In this document: piece by piece, positions 44,746-55,079 of the stretch
Layout of the letters: each line of letters opens with the position of its first letter
Position numbering within the stretch: the first letter of the stretch is position 1
Assembly (NCBI RefSeq): GCF_005508865.1
Contig: NZ_SCOM01000001.1
Coordinates: 620,001 to 684,000, forward strand
Direction: 5' to 3'
DNA: 64,000 nucleotides
Origin: Pseudomonas sp. F(2018)
GTDB lineage: Bacteria; Pseudomonadota; Gammaproteobacteria; Pseudomonadales; Pseudomonadaceae
The notes under the pieces: generated by a model
Databases searched by the model: none
What the model was told of the DNA's origin: nothing
What the model saw: only the letters and a program-made list of their open reading frames with translations
Translations under genes and position numbers: made by a program

Positions 44746-45771
44746 ATGCGCCTGTCCGCCCGCCTGTTTGCACTTTGTCTTTCGCTGCTCAGCCTGCCGG
44801 CCCTGGCCGAGACGGTCAGCGGCCTCTATCAGGTGCGCGAGCCAGTCACCAGCCAGCAGCCGGAGGAGCGCACGGCCGCCCTCAGTCGCGCTTTGGAGAC
44901 CCTGGTGCTGCGCCTGACCGGCGACGCCAAGGCCGTGCAGAGCCCGGCGCTGGAAGGCGTGCGCCAGGATCCGCAGCAGCTGGTCAGCCAATATGTGTAC
45001 GAGGGCGAGACCCTGGTGGTGGATTTCGACCCGCTGACCACCGAAAACAAACTGCGCCAGGCCGGCCTGGCGCTGTGGGGTGCCAATCGTCCGGCCATCT
45101 TGACCTGGTGGCTGAACACTGGTGCCGAAGGTGCCAGCCTGGTCGGCGATGGCCAGGAAGCCGCTGCGCCACTGCAACAGGCCGCCCAACACCGTGGTCT
45201 GCCGCTGCGCCTGCCGCTGGCCGATCTGCAGGAACAACTGGTCGCCACCCCGGAAAACCTCGCGGCCAGCCAGCCAGATGCCCTGCAGCCGGCCTCCGAG
45301 CGTTACGGCGCCGATGCCCTGCTGGCCGTGCAGGCTCGCGAGGACGGCGGTCAGTGGCTGGCCGAGTGGCGCCTGTGGCTGGGCGACGCGCGCGAGCAGG
45401 GCAAGGCCCAGGGCGCCGATCAGAAGGCGCTGGCTGATGCTGTGTTGCTGGCCGTGAGCGAGCGCCTGGCGCCGCGTTTTCTGGTCAAGCCGGGCGCCGC
45501 CAGCGCCCTGACCCTGGAGATCCAGGGTGCCAACCTGGGTCGCTATGCCGAGCTGGAACGCCTGCTCGAACCCTTCGCCGCGCGTCTGATGCGGGTCAAG
45601 GGCGATCAGATAGTCTGGCAGGTCAACGCCAGCGCCGAACAGCTGCGCGCCCAGCTGGGCCTGGCTGGCCTGCAGGAAGTGCCGGCGGACGCCGCGCCGC
45701 TGGATGCCAGCAACGACCCCCAGGCTGCGCCCGTTCCGGCACCGGCCAATCTTATGCGCTTCCGCTGGTAA
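44746..45771 (+). CDS. DUF2066 domain-containing exported protein
   Basis: 341 residues with signal peptide (R-L-F-A-L-C-L-S-L-L-S-L-P-A-L-A-E). The mature N-terminal half has the DUF2066 pattern V-S-G-L-Y-Q-V-R-E-P-V, A-L-E-T-L-V-L-R-L-T-G-D, and S-Q-Y-V-Y-E-G-E-T-L-V-V-D-F-D. Conserved divergent from purM in Pseudomonas; function unknown. The Ala/Pro-rich C-terminus is probably flexible. Confidence 0.85.
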   Translation: MRLSARLFALCLSLLSLPALAETVSGLYQVREPVTSQQPEERTAALSRALETLVLRLTGDAKAVQSPALEGVRQDPQQLVSQYVYEGETLVVDFDPLTTENKLRQAGLALWGANRPAILTWWLNTGAEGASLVGDGQEAAAPLQQAAQHRGLPLRLPLADLQEQLVATPENLAASQPDALQPASERYGADALLAVQAREDGGQWLAEWRLWLGDAREQGKAQGADQKALADAVLLAVSERLAPRFLVKPGAASALTLEIQGANLGRYAELERLLEPFAARLMRVKGDQIVWQVNASAEQLRAQLGLAGLQEVPADAAPLDASNDPQAAPVPAPANLMRFRW

Positions 45772-45858
45772 GCCGGCGGTTCGTCGTTCAAGGACTGACA
45801 TGTGCGCCGCCCGGCATGCGGGCGTGCAAGTTTCATCACTAGAGGCGGAGTGCCTGAG

Positions 45859-46953
45859 ATGACCGATTCGCGGCGCTGGCTGTGGCTGGCCGGATTGTTC
45901 CTGTGTGGCTGGCTGATCTATTTGCTCACCCCGATCCTGTCGCCCTTCCTGGTGGCCATGCTGCTGGCCTACATGGGCGATCCGCTGGTGGACCGCCTGG
46001 AGAAACGCGGTCTGTCGCGCACCTGGGGCGTGGTCATCGTCTTCAGCCTGTTCAGCCTGCTGCTGTTGATCATGCTGCTGGTGCTGATTCCCATGCTCGG
46101 TCGCCAGTTGGTGCGTCTCTACGAGCTGGCGCCGCAGGGCCTCGATTGGGCCCAGCACCAGGCTCTGCCCTGGGTGCAGACACAGCTCGGTCTGGCCGAG
46201 GGCTTCTGGCGCTTCGAGCAGGTCAAGCAGGCGCTGTCCGGACATATGGGCAAGACCACTGACATCGTCGGCGGTCTGCTGGCTCAGGCCACCGCCTCGA
46301 GCCTGGCGCTGCTCGGTTGGCTGGGCAACCTGTTCCTGATCCCGGTGGTGGCCTTCTACCTGCTGCGCGACTGGGACCTGATGGTGGCCAAGCTGCAGAA
46401 CCTGTTGCCGAGGGCGCGCGAGGGCCTGGTGGTGCGCCTGGTCGGTGAATGCCACGAGGTGCTCGGCGCCTTCATGCGCGGCCAGTTGCTGGTGATGCTG
46501 GCCCTGGCTGCCATTTACTCGGTCGGCCTGATGGTCGTCGGCCTGGAACTGGGCTTGCTGATCGGCCTGCTCGCCGGCCTGGCCAGCATCGTGCCGTACA
46601 TGGGCTTTGTCGTCGGTTTCGGCGCCGCCGTGGTGGCCGCGCTGTTCCAGTACGCCGGCTTCGAGCTGTACCCGCTGATCGGCATCGCCGTGGTCTTCAG
46701 CATCGGCCAATTGCTCGAAGGCATGGTGTTGACCCCCATGCTGGTCGGCGACCGCATCGGCCTGCACCCGGTCGCGGTGATCTTCGCCATCCTCGCTGGT
46801 GGCCAGCTGTTCGGCTTCACTGGTGTGCTCCTGGCTCTGCCGGTGGCCGCCGTGATCATGGTTTTGCTGCGCCATGCGCATGATTTCTATAAACTTTCCG
46901 CACTTTACGGAGAGTCTTCCGGCGATTCGCAAGAACCGCCGTCCAGCGCATGA
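45859..46953 (+). CDS. AI-2E family transporter (PerM-like)
   Basis: 364-residue polytopic inner-membrane protein with about eight hydrophobic segments and the family signature region G-L-L-A-G-L-A-S-I-V-P-Y-M-G-F-V-V-G. Known members export AI-2 or other solutes, or are Na+/H+ exchangers; the exact substrate here is not inferable. Start ATG 45859 begins the conserved M-T-D-S-R-R-W-L-W. Its stop overlaps the hda start (ATGA), a conserved gene pair. Confidence 0.9.
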   Translation: MTDSRRWLWLAGLFLCGWLIYLLTPILSPFLVAMLLAYMGDPLVDRLEKRGLSRTWGVVIVFSLFSLLLLIMLLVLIPMLGRQLVRLYELAPQGLDWAQHQALPWVQTQLGLAEGFWRFEQVKQALSGHMGKTTDIVGGLLAQATASSLALLGWLGNLFLIPVVAFYLLRDWDLMVAKLQNLLPRAREGLVVRLVGECHEVLGAFMRGQLLVMLALAAIYSVGLMVVGLELGLLIGLLAGLASIVPYMGFVVGFGAAVVAALFQYAGFELYPLIGIAVVFSIGQLLEGMVLTPMLVGDRIGLHPVAVIFAILAGGQLFGFTGVLLALPVAAVIMVLLRHAHDFYKLSALYGESSGDSQEPPSSA

Positions 46954-47654
46954 AACCTGTCCAGCTGCCCCTCGGCGTGCGTCTGCGTGACGACGCCACC
47001 TTTGCCAACTACTACCCCGGCGCCAACGCGGCGGCGCTCGGCTATGTCGAGCGCCTGTGCGAGGCCGACGCCGGCTGGACCGAGAGCCTGATCTACCTGT
47101 GGGGTGGCGAAGGTGTGGGGCGCAGTCACCTGCTGCAGGCGGCCTGCCTGCGTTTCGAGCAGCGTGGCGAGCAAGCCGTGTACCTGCCGTTGGCTGAAGT
47201 GGCAGATTACGGTCCGGAGTTGCTGGATGGCCTGGATCAGGCCGAACTGGTGTGCCTGGACGATCTCGATGCCGTGGCGGGGCGGGTGGACTGGGAAGAG
47301 GCGCTGTTCCACCTGTTCAATCGCCTGCGCGACTCCGGTCGGCGCCTGCTGCTGGCGGCCACTGTGTCGCCACGTGAACTGCCGATCCAGTTGCCTGACC
47401 TGCAGTCGCGCCTCACCCTGGCGCTGGTATTCCAGCTGCATTCGCTTTCCGACGAAGACAAGCTGCGCGCCCTGCAGCTGCGGGCCTCGCGCCGTGGCCT
47501 GCACCTCACCGACGAGGTCGGTCGCTTCATCCTCACTCGCGGCGAACGCAGCATGAGCGCGCTGTTCGAGCTGCTGGAACGCCTCGACCAGGCCTCTCTG
47601 CAGGCCCAGCGCAAGCTGACCATTCCCTTCCTCAAGGAAACCCTGGGCTGGTAA
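46950..47654 (+). CDS. hda: DnaA regulatory inactivator Hda
   Basis: 234-residue AAA+ DnaA-related protein lacking a DNA-binding domain IV. It carries a clamp-binding-like N-terminus (M-K-P-V-Q-L-P-L-G-V), P-loop-like W-G-G-E-G-V-G-R-S-H-L-L-Q-A, Walker B V-C-L-D-D-L-D-A-V and the box VII/sensor-type R-L-T-L-A-L-V-F-Q-L. With the sliding clamp it stimulates ATP hydrolysis by DnaA to stop over-initiation of replication. The P-loop has G-R-S instead of G-K-S/T (R at the lysine position), as remembered for Hda homologues. Confidence 0.93.
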   Translation: MKPVQLPLGVRLRDDATFANYYPGANAAALGYVERLCEADAGWTESLIYLWGGEGVGRSHLLQAACLRFEQRGEQAVYLPLAEVADYGPELLDGLDQAELVCLDDLDAVAGRVDWEEALFHLFNRLRDSGRRLLLAATVSPRELPIQLPDLQSRLTLALVFQLHSLSDEDKLRALQLRASRRGLHLTDEVGRFILTRGERSMSALFELLERLDQASLQAQRKLTIPFLKETLGW

Positions 47655-48331
47655 TCAGGCTGTTTCGCTTAGCCCAGTGATGAACTGCCGGATTACCTGG
47701 GCGCAGGCCTGTGGTTGGCTTTGCAGCAGGAAATGAGGCCCTTCTATCCTGGCCTGTTGAAGATTACAGCAGTGCCTGCCAATGCTGGCTGTTGCCAAAT
47801 GGCTCACCAATCTGTCGCGCGTTGGCCACAGGTGTAATGTCGGCAACGCCAGATTTTCTTCCGGGCAGCGCAGTTGCGCGAGAGCCTGTAGTCGCTGCCG
47901 AACCAGTTGCGGCGACAGATGGCGGATCTCATTTTGTAGCAGCTGCAGCACCTTCGTATCGGCGTCCTCGATGCAGAACCATCGTAGAAGCCAGGCTGGT
48001 GCCGGCAAGCTTCGTGCTATTGGCAGGCGGCAGGCCAACGACAGTAGCGGATGAGGCGGGCTGAGAAAACTGGCCGCGAGGATCAGGCCTTTCAGGGCGC
48101 TCGGTCTGCGCAGTGCCAGGCGAAAGGCCAGCGGGCCGGAGAAGGACTCGCCGAGCAGGGCGAAAGGCGTCTCCCCCAACTGCTCGATCAGGACGCTGGC
48201 CAGGCTGTCATGGTCCTGCGGTCCCTGAGGCGGAAGTTCCAGTACTGAACAGGGCAAATCCTCGAGCTGCGTTAGCAGTGGCGCGAACAGGCTGCTGCTG
48301 CCGTTGAGGCCCGGCAGCAGCACCAGACGCA

Positions 48332-48332
<1 letters not shown>
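47655..48332 (-). CDS. alpha/beta hydrolase
   Basis: 225 residues with the alpha/beta-hydrolase fold: L-V-L-L-P-G-L-N-G-S-S-S-L-F (oxyanion region), nucleophile elbow G-E-S-F-S-G (S63), an acidic residue in W-P-T-R-D-R-L-V and the catalytic H in I-E-G-P-H-F-L-L. Substrate unknown. Its ATG overlaps the DUF2069 stop by one base and it is last in an arsC-wrbA-DUF2069-hydrolase operon. Stop abuts that of convergent hda. Confidence 0.82.
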
Positions 48333-49690
<1,358 letters not shown>

Positions 49691-49763
49691 GGCGGGTGCC
49701 CATTGGCGAATGAGGGCGCTATTCTAGCCGCGTCGAGCACGAAACGGGTTCTAAGGAGTGGGC

Positions 49764-50981
49764 ATGCGACAGCGGCTGGATGATGTGGTGGAGTTCTGGC
49801 GTTTCCTGTTGCAGCGTTTCCTCGCCGACCGCGCCATCAACAGCGCCGCCGCGCTGACCTACACCACGCTGTTCGCCGTGGTGCCGGTGATGACCGTGAC
49901 CTTCGCCACGCTCTCCGCCGTGCCGGCGTTTCAGGATACCGGCGAGCAGATCCAGAGTTTCATCTTTCACAACTTCGTGCCATCGTCCGGCGAGACGGTG
50001 CAGCAGTACCTGCGCGAATTCACTACCCAGGCACGTCACCTGACCTGGGTCGGTGTGGCGCTGTTGGCGGTCACCGCGTTCTTCATGCTGGTGACCATCG
50101 AGAAAACCTTCAACGCGATCTGGCGGGTGCGCCAGCCGCGTCGCGGTATCTCCAGCTTCCTGTTGTACTGGGCGATCCTCAGTCTGGGGCCGCTGCTGCT
50201 GGGCGCCGGTTTCGCCGTGACCACCTACATCGCCTCGTTGTCGCTGCTGTCCGGGCCGGATGCGCTGATCGGCGCCAAGACCCTGCTGGGCTTCGCGCCA
50301 CTGCTGTTCAGCACGGCGGCTTTCACCCTGATCTATTCGGCGGTGCCCAATGCCCGCGTGCCGCTGGCGCATGCGCTGACCGGTGGGCTGTTTGCTGCCG
50401 TGCTGGTGGAAATAGCCAAGGGCATCTTCGGCCTGTTCGTCAGCCTGTTCCCGGGTTATCAGCTGATCTACGGGGCCTTCGCCACGGTGCCGTTGTTCCT
50501 GCTGTGGGTCTATCTGTCCTGGCTGATCGTGCTGTTCGGCGCCGAGCTGGTATGCAACCTGTCGTCGTCGCGCATCTGGCGGCGTCGTGCGTTGCCGCGC
50601 CTGCTGGTGCTGCTCGGTGTGCTGCGGGTATTCCACGATCGTCAGCAGCGTGGTCGGCCGGTGCGCCACCTCGATGTGCAGCGCGAAGGCTGGTTGCTGC
50701 CGGAGGACGAGTGGGAGGAAGTACTCGACTTCCTCGAGCGCGAACAGCTGATCTGTCGCACCAGCGGCGGGGGCTGGGTGCTGTGTCGCGATTTGGAGCA
50801 TTACAGCCTGCATCGCCTGCTCGGTCATAGCCCCTGGCCGCTGCCGCGTCCGGGGCAGTTGCCGGAACAACTGGACGAGGCCTGGTATCCGGCGTTGCGC
50901 CAGGTATTGGCGCAACTGCATGAGCAGCAGGCGGCGCTGTTCGATGGCAGCCTCGCGCAGTGGCTGCGTGCCAAGGAATAG
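49764..50981 (+). CDS. YihY/virulence factor BrkB family membrane protein
   Basis: 405 residues. Six or so transmembrane segments with the RBN/BrkB family pattern: [26 protein letters not shown] and [14 protein letters not shown], followed by a roughly 120-residue cytoplasmic C-terminus ([12 protein letters not shown]). Once annotated as RNase BN, which is now considered wrong. ATG 49764 is chosen over GTG 49758 because AAGGAG is correctly spaced only for the ATG. Confidence 0.88.
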   Translation: MRQRLDDVVEFWRFLLQRFLADRAINSAAALTYTTLFAVVPVMTVTFATLSAVPAFQDTGEQIQSFIFHNFVPSSGETVQQYLREFTTQARHLTWVGVALLAVTAFFMLVTIEKTFNAIWRVRQPRRGISSFLLYWAILSLGPLLLGAGFAVTTYIASLSLLSGPDALIGAKTLLGFAPLLFSTAAFTLIYSAVPNARVPLAHALTGGLFAAVLVEIAKGIFGLFVSLFPGYQLIYGAFATVPLFLLWVYLSWLIVLFGAELVCNLSSSRIWRRRALPRLLVLLGVLRVFHDRQQRGRPVRHLDVQREGWLLPEDEWEEVLDFLEREQLICRTSGGGWVLCRDLEHYSLHRLLGHSPWPLPRPGQLPEQLDEAWYPALRQVLAQLHEQQAALFDGSLAQWLRAKE

Positions 50982-51083
50982 GCTTGCCAGAAGTGACGAA
51001 AAAAGTCAGTTTAAGGCGAGGTGCAGTCTGTCGCATGAGACTGCAGGTGCGCTGAGGCGCAGAAACCACCGGCCCAGGAAGGC

Positions 51084-51131
51084 TGGCACGCTTCTGGCAA
51101 CTACCCAGCTATATGCTGGCACACTGCTAGC
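51084..51131 (+). promoter_or_regulatory. two candidate sigma-54 (-24/-12) sites in tandem
   Basis: TGGCACG-CTTC-TGGCA (51084-51099) and TGGCACA-CTGC-TAGC (51117-51131) each place GG and GC with the 10-base spacing of a -24/-12 promoter. Both have an imperfect -12 element. They precede the small gene at 51161. No activator site was recognised. Alternatively they are just a short direct repeat. Confidence 0.3.
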
Positions 51132-51160
51132 GGCCTGAATGACTCAGGGAAGTCGAGTGA

Positions 51161-51352
51161 ATGAGCAGTAGCAAGAACAAGATAGTGCCGTTGCAGCCGC
51201 GGGACTCGGAGGAGGCGCTGGAGAGGCTCAACCGTATCACCGGCCTGCGCTTCTCGCGCTGGCCCGAGTCGCTGGCGGCACTGGCCCGCCAGGCAGCGGA
51301 AGAGGCCGAGCCGCCGAAGCCCAGCAGCGTGGTGCGCTTCGGGGTTTTCTGA
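51161..51352 (+). CDS. small conserved-type hypothetical protein
   Basis: 63 residues, Pro/Glu/Ala-rich, with an amphipathic helix (S-E-E-A-L-E-R-L-N-R-I-T-G-L-R-F-S-R-W-P-E-S-L-A-A-L-A) and a V-V-R-F-G-V-F end. Position matches a small gene (PA0952 region) in PAO1 as remembered. Start ATG with a weak GAG-type ribosome site. Function unknown; it precedes a convergent gene and shares its terminator region. Confidence 0.6.
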   Translation: MSSSKNKIVPLQPRDSEEALERLNRITGLRFSRWPESLAALARQAAEEAEPPKPSSVVRFGVF

Positions 51353-51368
51353 GTCCCCTAAAAAACAA

Positions 51369-51391
51369 AACCCCCGCCGAGGCGGGGGTGG
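51369..51391 (-). terminator. terminator between convergent small genes
   Basis: Stem ACCCCCGCC / GGCGGGGGT with GA-type loop; a U-run follows on the minus strand. Confidence 0.85.
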
Positions 51392-51407
51392 GAAAGAGCC
51401 GGAAGTG

Positions 51408-51800
51408 TCAGGCCAGCGCCTGGCGGGAAGCGGCGTCCAGCATCTCCACGGCTTGCACGAACAGTTCCTCGACGATCAGCGTCTGCGCCGGTACCGCCGA
51501 GCGCAGGCGCACCTGCATGTCCTCGATCTTCTGTTTCATCGGCAGGCGGGCGATGCCGGATAGCATGACCTTGTTGTGCCCGTTTACCTTGCCATGATCC
51601 ACCGCCACTTCGCGCACCTGGCTGCCGTCACGGTAGCGCACCATCAGCGACACCGGCAGGTTGGCCAGCCCCGGCAGATGCAGCCACACCGCCACGTTGA
51701 ACTCCCCGACCCGGCCCTCATAGGGCGTAACGCTAAGGCGTGCGCTATTGACGATGCTGGCAGGGACTGGGCCGATCAGCTTGTCGTTGGCTTGGGACAT
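51408..51800 (-). CDS. conserved hypothetical protein
   Basis: 130 residues, soluble, beta-rich. Alternating strands (V-A-V-W-L-H-L-P-G-L-A-N-L-P-V-S-L-M-V-R-Y-R-D-G-S; V-M-L-S-G-I-A-R-L-P) and a helical C-terminus (I-V-E-E-L-F-V-Q-A-V-E-M-L-D-A-A-S-R). Might be an Ig-like or PilZ-like barrel without its signature. Its gene lies next to a PilZ protein on the same strand. No function can be assigned. Confidence 0.7.
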   Translation of the reverse strand: MSQANDKLIGPVPASIVNSARLSVTPYEGRVGEFNVAVWLHLPGLANLPVSLMVRYRDGSQVREVAVDHGKVNGHNKVMLSGIARLPMKQKIEDMQVRLRSAVPAQTLIVEELFVQAVEMLDAASRQALA

Positions 51801-51923
51801 GGGAGGGCTCCGGCAGAACTCGTTGGTATAGGAATGGGCGGATTATAGGCGTGGGGTCCCCGGCGAAACTGTGCACTGAGGCTCCGCCGGCTGAGACTTT
51901 CGTCGCAGAACCTGGCTGAAGGA

Positions 51924-53333
51924 TCAGGCCAGGCGCAGGGGGTGGCGAATCACCGTGGGAGTGCTGAGATTGGCTGCGGGCAGCGGCAGCACGGCCTGGT
52001 TGTTGACGTTGGCCAGTTGCAGCCAGACGTTCTCGCCCTCGACGAACTGCCCGCAGGGCAACCACAGGCCGTGGTGCCAGCCGGCGCCGGGTTCGGGAGT
52101 GCTCTGCAGCACGCCGGGGTGGGTCTGGGCGCTGGGTGCGCGGCGCAGCCAGACCGGGCGCGGCAAGCCCTTGAGATAGCGCAGCCCGAGATGCAGGCCT
52201 TCCTGATTGAGGTGGCGCCAGCGCACCAGGGCCAGGGTCGGCGTGCCGCTGTGGGTCAGCACCAGGGCCAGTTGCCCGACCGGCAACTGCACGGCCTGGT
52301 CGGCATGGCAGAGCAGGCGCGCACCGCCGGGGCTGGCGTCGAGCATCTGTGCGGCGCAGCTGGTGGGGCGCTTTTCCAGCAGTTGGGCGTGGATGGCTGG
52401 CAGGCCGATCACCAGGCTGCAATCGGCGCTGAAATCGGCGCGCGGATGGCGGCGTTGTTGACGGCCGAGCCAGTTCTGCCGCACCCGCTCCAGCAACTCG
52501 CGCTCGCGCGGGCTCTGCAGCGGTGCCGGCTCATGCAGGGCGACCAGCAGGGCGCCGAGTTCCAGGCGGCGCAGATATTCGGGCGCGCCTCGCACTTCGG
52601 CGTCGTAGGGCAGGCACGGCTGGGCCTGGCTGAGGTCGATCAGCGGGCCTTCGCCTTCTTCGTCCTCGTCCCAGGGCAGCAGGCGAGCGAGGTCGGCCAG
52701 GGGCGTTAGGGCACCGAACAGCGCAGCGCATTCACCTTCGGCCAGGTGGAAGGGATTGCTCAGGGCCAGCACCAGCATCTGTTGGTGCAGGCCGCGCAAC
52801 GATCCGGCCGGGGTGGGCTGGAACGGCGCGGCGACGTGTTCGTCGAGGCAGCCCTGGTGTTCGCCGATCCAGTACAGCAGGTGGCTGTCGCTCCACAGCG
52901 AGGCCGGCGGTTCCTGGTACAGCTGGTAATGGCGCAGCAGGCTCTGGGCGAGGAAGTGCTCGGCCATATATAGGCACCAGGCCAGGTGCGGCCGCGAGGG
53001 CTGGCGCCCCTGGAGTATCTGCAGCAACAGACGCTTGAAGCCGGCAGCCAGTTCGTCGCACAGGTGTACGAACAGCGCGCTGGGCATGGCGCCGTCGCGC
53101 AGCGGTTGGCAGTAGTGGCGGTACTCTTCGCAGAAGCTTTGCAGGGCCCGCTGCCTTTCCAGTAAGGTCATGGCGCAGCGATTGAGACGGAACAGCAGGC
53201 TCAGCACTTGCTGCAGGCCATCCTCGCGGGACTGCTGGCGTGCGCCGGCGAGCTCGGACATGAGGTCGGCGAGTGGCGTGGCATCCTCTGCGAGGATGTC
53301 CGGCACTTCCAGGTGCAGAGCATCCAGCGTCAT
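51924..53333 (-). CDS. PilZ-domain protein with large N-terminal helical region
   Basis: 469 residues. About 300 mainly helical residues (E-V-P-D-I-L-A-E-D-A-T-P-L-A-D-L-M-S-E-L and later) precede a C-terminal PilZ domain. RxxxR is R-R-H-P-R followed by D-A-S-P-G-G (DxSxxG), so c-di-GMP binding is likely. ATG 53333 (M-T-L-D-A-L-H-L-E) is used; upstream frame is not conserved-looking. It is divergent from the thioredoxin gene, 30 bp apart. Role possibly in motility or polysaccharide control, inference. Confidence 0.82.
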   Translation of the reverse strand: MTLDALHLEVPDILAEDATPLADLMSELAGARQQSREDGLQQVLSLLFRLNRCAMTLLERQRALQSFCEEYRHYCQPLRDGAMPSALFVHLCDELAAGFKRLLLQILQGRQPSRPHLAWCLYMAEHFLAQSLLRHYQLYQEPPASLWSDSHLLYWIGEHQGCLDEHVAAPFQPTPAGSLRGLHQQMLVLALSNPFHLAEGECAALFGALTPLADLARLLPWDEDEEGEGPLIDLSQAQPCLPYDAEVRGAPEYLRRLELGALLVALHEPAPLQSPRERELLERVRQNWLGRQQRRHPRADFSADCSLVIGLPAIHAQLLEKRPTSCAAQMLDASPGGARLLCHADQAVQLPVGQLALVLTHSGTPTLALVRWRHLNQEGLHLGLRYLKGLPRPVWLRRAPSAQTHPGVLQSTPEPGAGWHHGLWLPCGQFVEGENVWLQLANVNNQAVLPLPAANLSTPTVIRHPLRLA

Positions 53334-53363
53334 ATCAACCCCGCGTGCACGAGGAGCGAATGC

Positions 53364-53831
53364 ATGGGAAGGCCACTCCAGATGGTGATAGGTGTCATTG
53401 CCGGGCTTCTTCTGGCCGGCTGCGCCGAGGACTGGGGCGTCGATCAGCATGGACGAAAGGTACCGGCTGAACAACTGGAAGGCCAGTGGTTGGTGATCAA
53501 TTACTGGGCCGAGTGGTGCAAGCCCTGCCGCACCGAGATTCCGGAGCTGAACAAGCTCAACGACGGGCTGCGCAACAAGGGCGCCCAGGTGCTCGGCGTC
53601 AACTTCGATGCCCTGCAGGGCGAGGCGCTGAGCAAGGCCGCCGAGGCCTTCGCTATCCGTTTCACCGTGCTGGCGCAGGACCCCGCGTCGCGCCTGGAAC
53701 TGCCGCGCAACGACGTGTTGCCGGTCACCTATATCATCGATGCCGAAGGCAGGCTGCGCGAGCGACTGGTCGGCGAACAGACCGCTGCCGGCCTGCAGGC
53801 GCGGCTGGCCCACTGGCAGGCCGAGGAGTAA
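53364..53831 (+). CDS. TlpA-like thioredoxin-fold lipoprotein
   Basis: 155 residues. Lipoprotein signal with L-L-A-G-C (Cys20), then a thioredoxin/TlpA fold with catalytic W-A-E-W-C-K-P-C-R (C52, C55) and cis-proline in N-D-V-L-P-V-T-Y. GAGGAG lies 8 bases before ATG 53364. It probably sits in the inner or outer membrane facing the periplasm and reduces disulfides or supports cytochrome c maturation (inference). Followed after 4 bases by the acylphosphatase gene. Confidence 0.88.
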   Translation: MGRPLQMVIGVIAGLLLAGCAEDWGVDQHGRKVPAEQLEGQWLVINYWAEWCKPCRTEIPELNKLNDGLRNKGAQVLGVNFDALQGEALSKAAEAFAIRFTVLAQDPASRLELPRNDVLPVTYIIDAEGRLRERLVGEQTAAGLQARLAHWQAEE

Positions 53832-53835
53832 CGGA

Positions 53836-54108
53836 ATGCAGATCTGCTTACACGGTTTTGTCAGCGGCAAGGTGCAGGGTGTGAGTTTTCGTCAGCACAC
53901 TCAGGAGGAGGCCGAACGCCTCGACCTGAATGGCTGGGTGCGCAACCTGGCCGATGGCAGGGTCGAGGTGCTGGTCGAGGGGGAGGAGTCTGCGGTGCGC
54001 GAGCTGGAAACCTGGCTCGGGCACGGCCCGCAGGCGGCGCGGGTGGATGCGCTGGAGTTGGAGCAGCAGCCGGTGCAGGGCATCACCGGCTTCGTCGTCA
54101 GGCGCTGA
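53836..54108 (+). CDS. acylphosphatase
   Basis: 90 residues with the acylphosphatase fold: G-K-V-Q-G-V-S-F-R-Q-H carrying catalytic R19, and W-V-R-N-L-A-D-G carrying N37. Hydrolyses acyl phosphates. Ribosome site lies in the end of the thioredoxin gene. Its TGA touches the stop of the convergent lipoprotein gene (TGA-TCA back to back), leaving no room for a terminator. Confidence 0.95.
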   Translation: MQICLHGFVSGKVQGVSFRQHTQEEAERLDLNGWVRNLADGRVEVLVEGEESAVRELETWLGHGPQAARVDALELEQQPVQGITGFVVRR

Positions 54109-55059
54109 TCAGTCTTCGCCCGGGTCGGCGGCGAGGCGACCGGCGTCCTTCATCAGCGCCTTGAGGAATTCCTGCTGCAGTTCCGGGTCGTTGCGGGTCA
54201 GCTCGATCAGGCTCTGCTCCAGCTCGCTGGCTTCCTCTTCCAGACCCAGGTCGGACAGGCGCTTGACCCGGTGCACCCAGTGGCTGACTTCGTCATCTTC
54301 CAGGTCGTCGTAGATCAGGGCGTGGGCTTCGCGCAGCTTGCCGCGCAGGTTGCGGCTGACCAGCAGGGTGGCCTCGGCGCGAGCGCCGTCCTGTGGGTCT
54401 TCCACGCTCAGCAGCAGGGTGCCGACCTGGCTGGCGTCATGCTCGGCAAAGGGGCCGTCGAGCAGGTTCAGGCGCAACACGCCGCTGCGGTCGCTGGTCA
54501 GCTCGTGGGTCTCGCGACCGGCCTTGACCAGCACCGGGCGTTCCGCCCAGGGCAGGCTGGAATACTCCATGCGCTTGTCGTGCTGCTTTTCCTCGATGGC
54601 CGCCAGGTTCTGCTGGGAGCGACCGTTGGACTCGACGTTCATCGCCGGGTTGAGACCGGCCACGCCGTAGCTGATCCAGTCCTTGGTCATGCTGTCCGGC
54701 AGGCGGCCGAGCGCGATCACGTTGACCACGTTGGCGCCGACGCCAGCGACCACCGCCACCGCGCCCAGCGGCACCTCGTACAGCTCGCGCCAGGGCTGAT
54801 AGGGGGTGTAGCGGTCGTAGCGGCGGGTGACCTCGAATTCGGTGACTTCGAAGGTCTTCTGCTCGTGGATGCGTACCCGGCGCTGCGGCAGCTCCAGCAC
54901 CCGTGGCTCGCCTACATCGATCTGCAGGCTGTGGTCGAGCAGGCGGCGCTCGAAGCGCTCCTCGTGCTCGCTGCGCTGCGGCAGCTGGTTGGCGCAGCCG
55001 CCGAGGAGGAGGGCGCCGAGCAGGGCGGCGCCGGTATTGAGGGTTTGTCGCTGGAACAT
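54109..55059 (-). CDS. lipoprotein of unknown function
   Basis: 316 residues with lipobox L-L-G-G-C (Cys22). The mature part is charged, has one short hydrophobic stretch (V-P-L-G-A-V-A-V-V-A-G-V-G-A-N-V) and a region resembling an Ig-like envelope domain (R-E-T-H-E-L-T-S-D-R-S-G-V-L-R-L-N-L-L), ending in an acidic helical tail. Matches PA0955 position as remembered. Immediately downstream of proS on the same strand (20 bp), so they may be cotranscribed. Confidence 0.8.
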   Translation of the reverse strand: MFQRQTLNTGAALLGALLLGGCANQLPQRSEHEERFERRLLDHSLQIDVGEPRVLELPQRRVRIHEQKTFEVTEFEVTRRYDRYTPYQPWRELYEVPLGAVAVVAGVGANVVNVIALGRLPDSMTKDWISYGVAGLNPAMNVESNGRSQQNLAAIEEKQHDKRMEYSSLPWAERPVLVKAGRETHELTSDRSGVLRLNLLDGPFAEHDASQVGTLLLSVEDPQDGARAEATLLVSRNLRGKLREAHALIYDDLEDDEVSHWVHRVKRLSDLGLEEEASELEQSLIELTRNDPELQQEFLKALMKDAGRLAADPGED

Positions 55060-55079
55060 GCGGGCTTCTTGGTCGGTAC

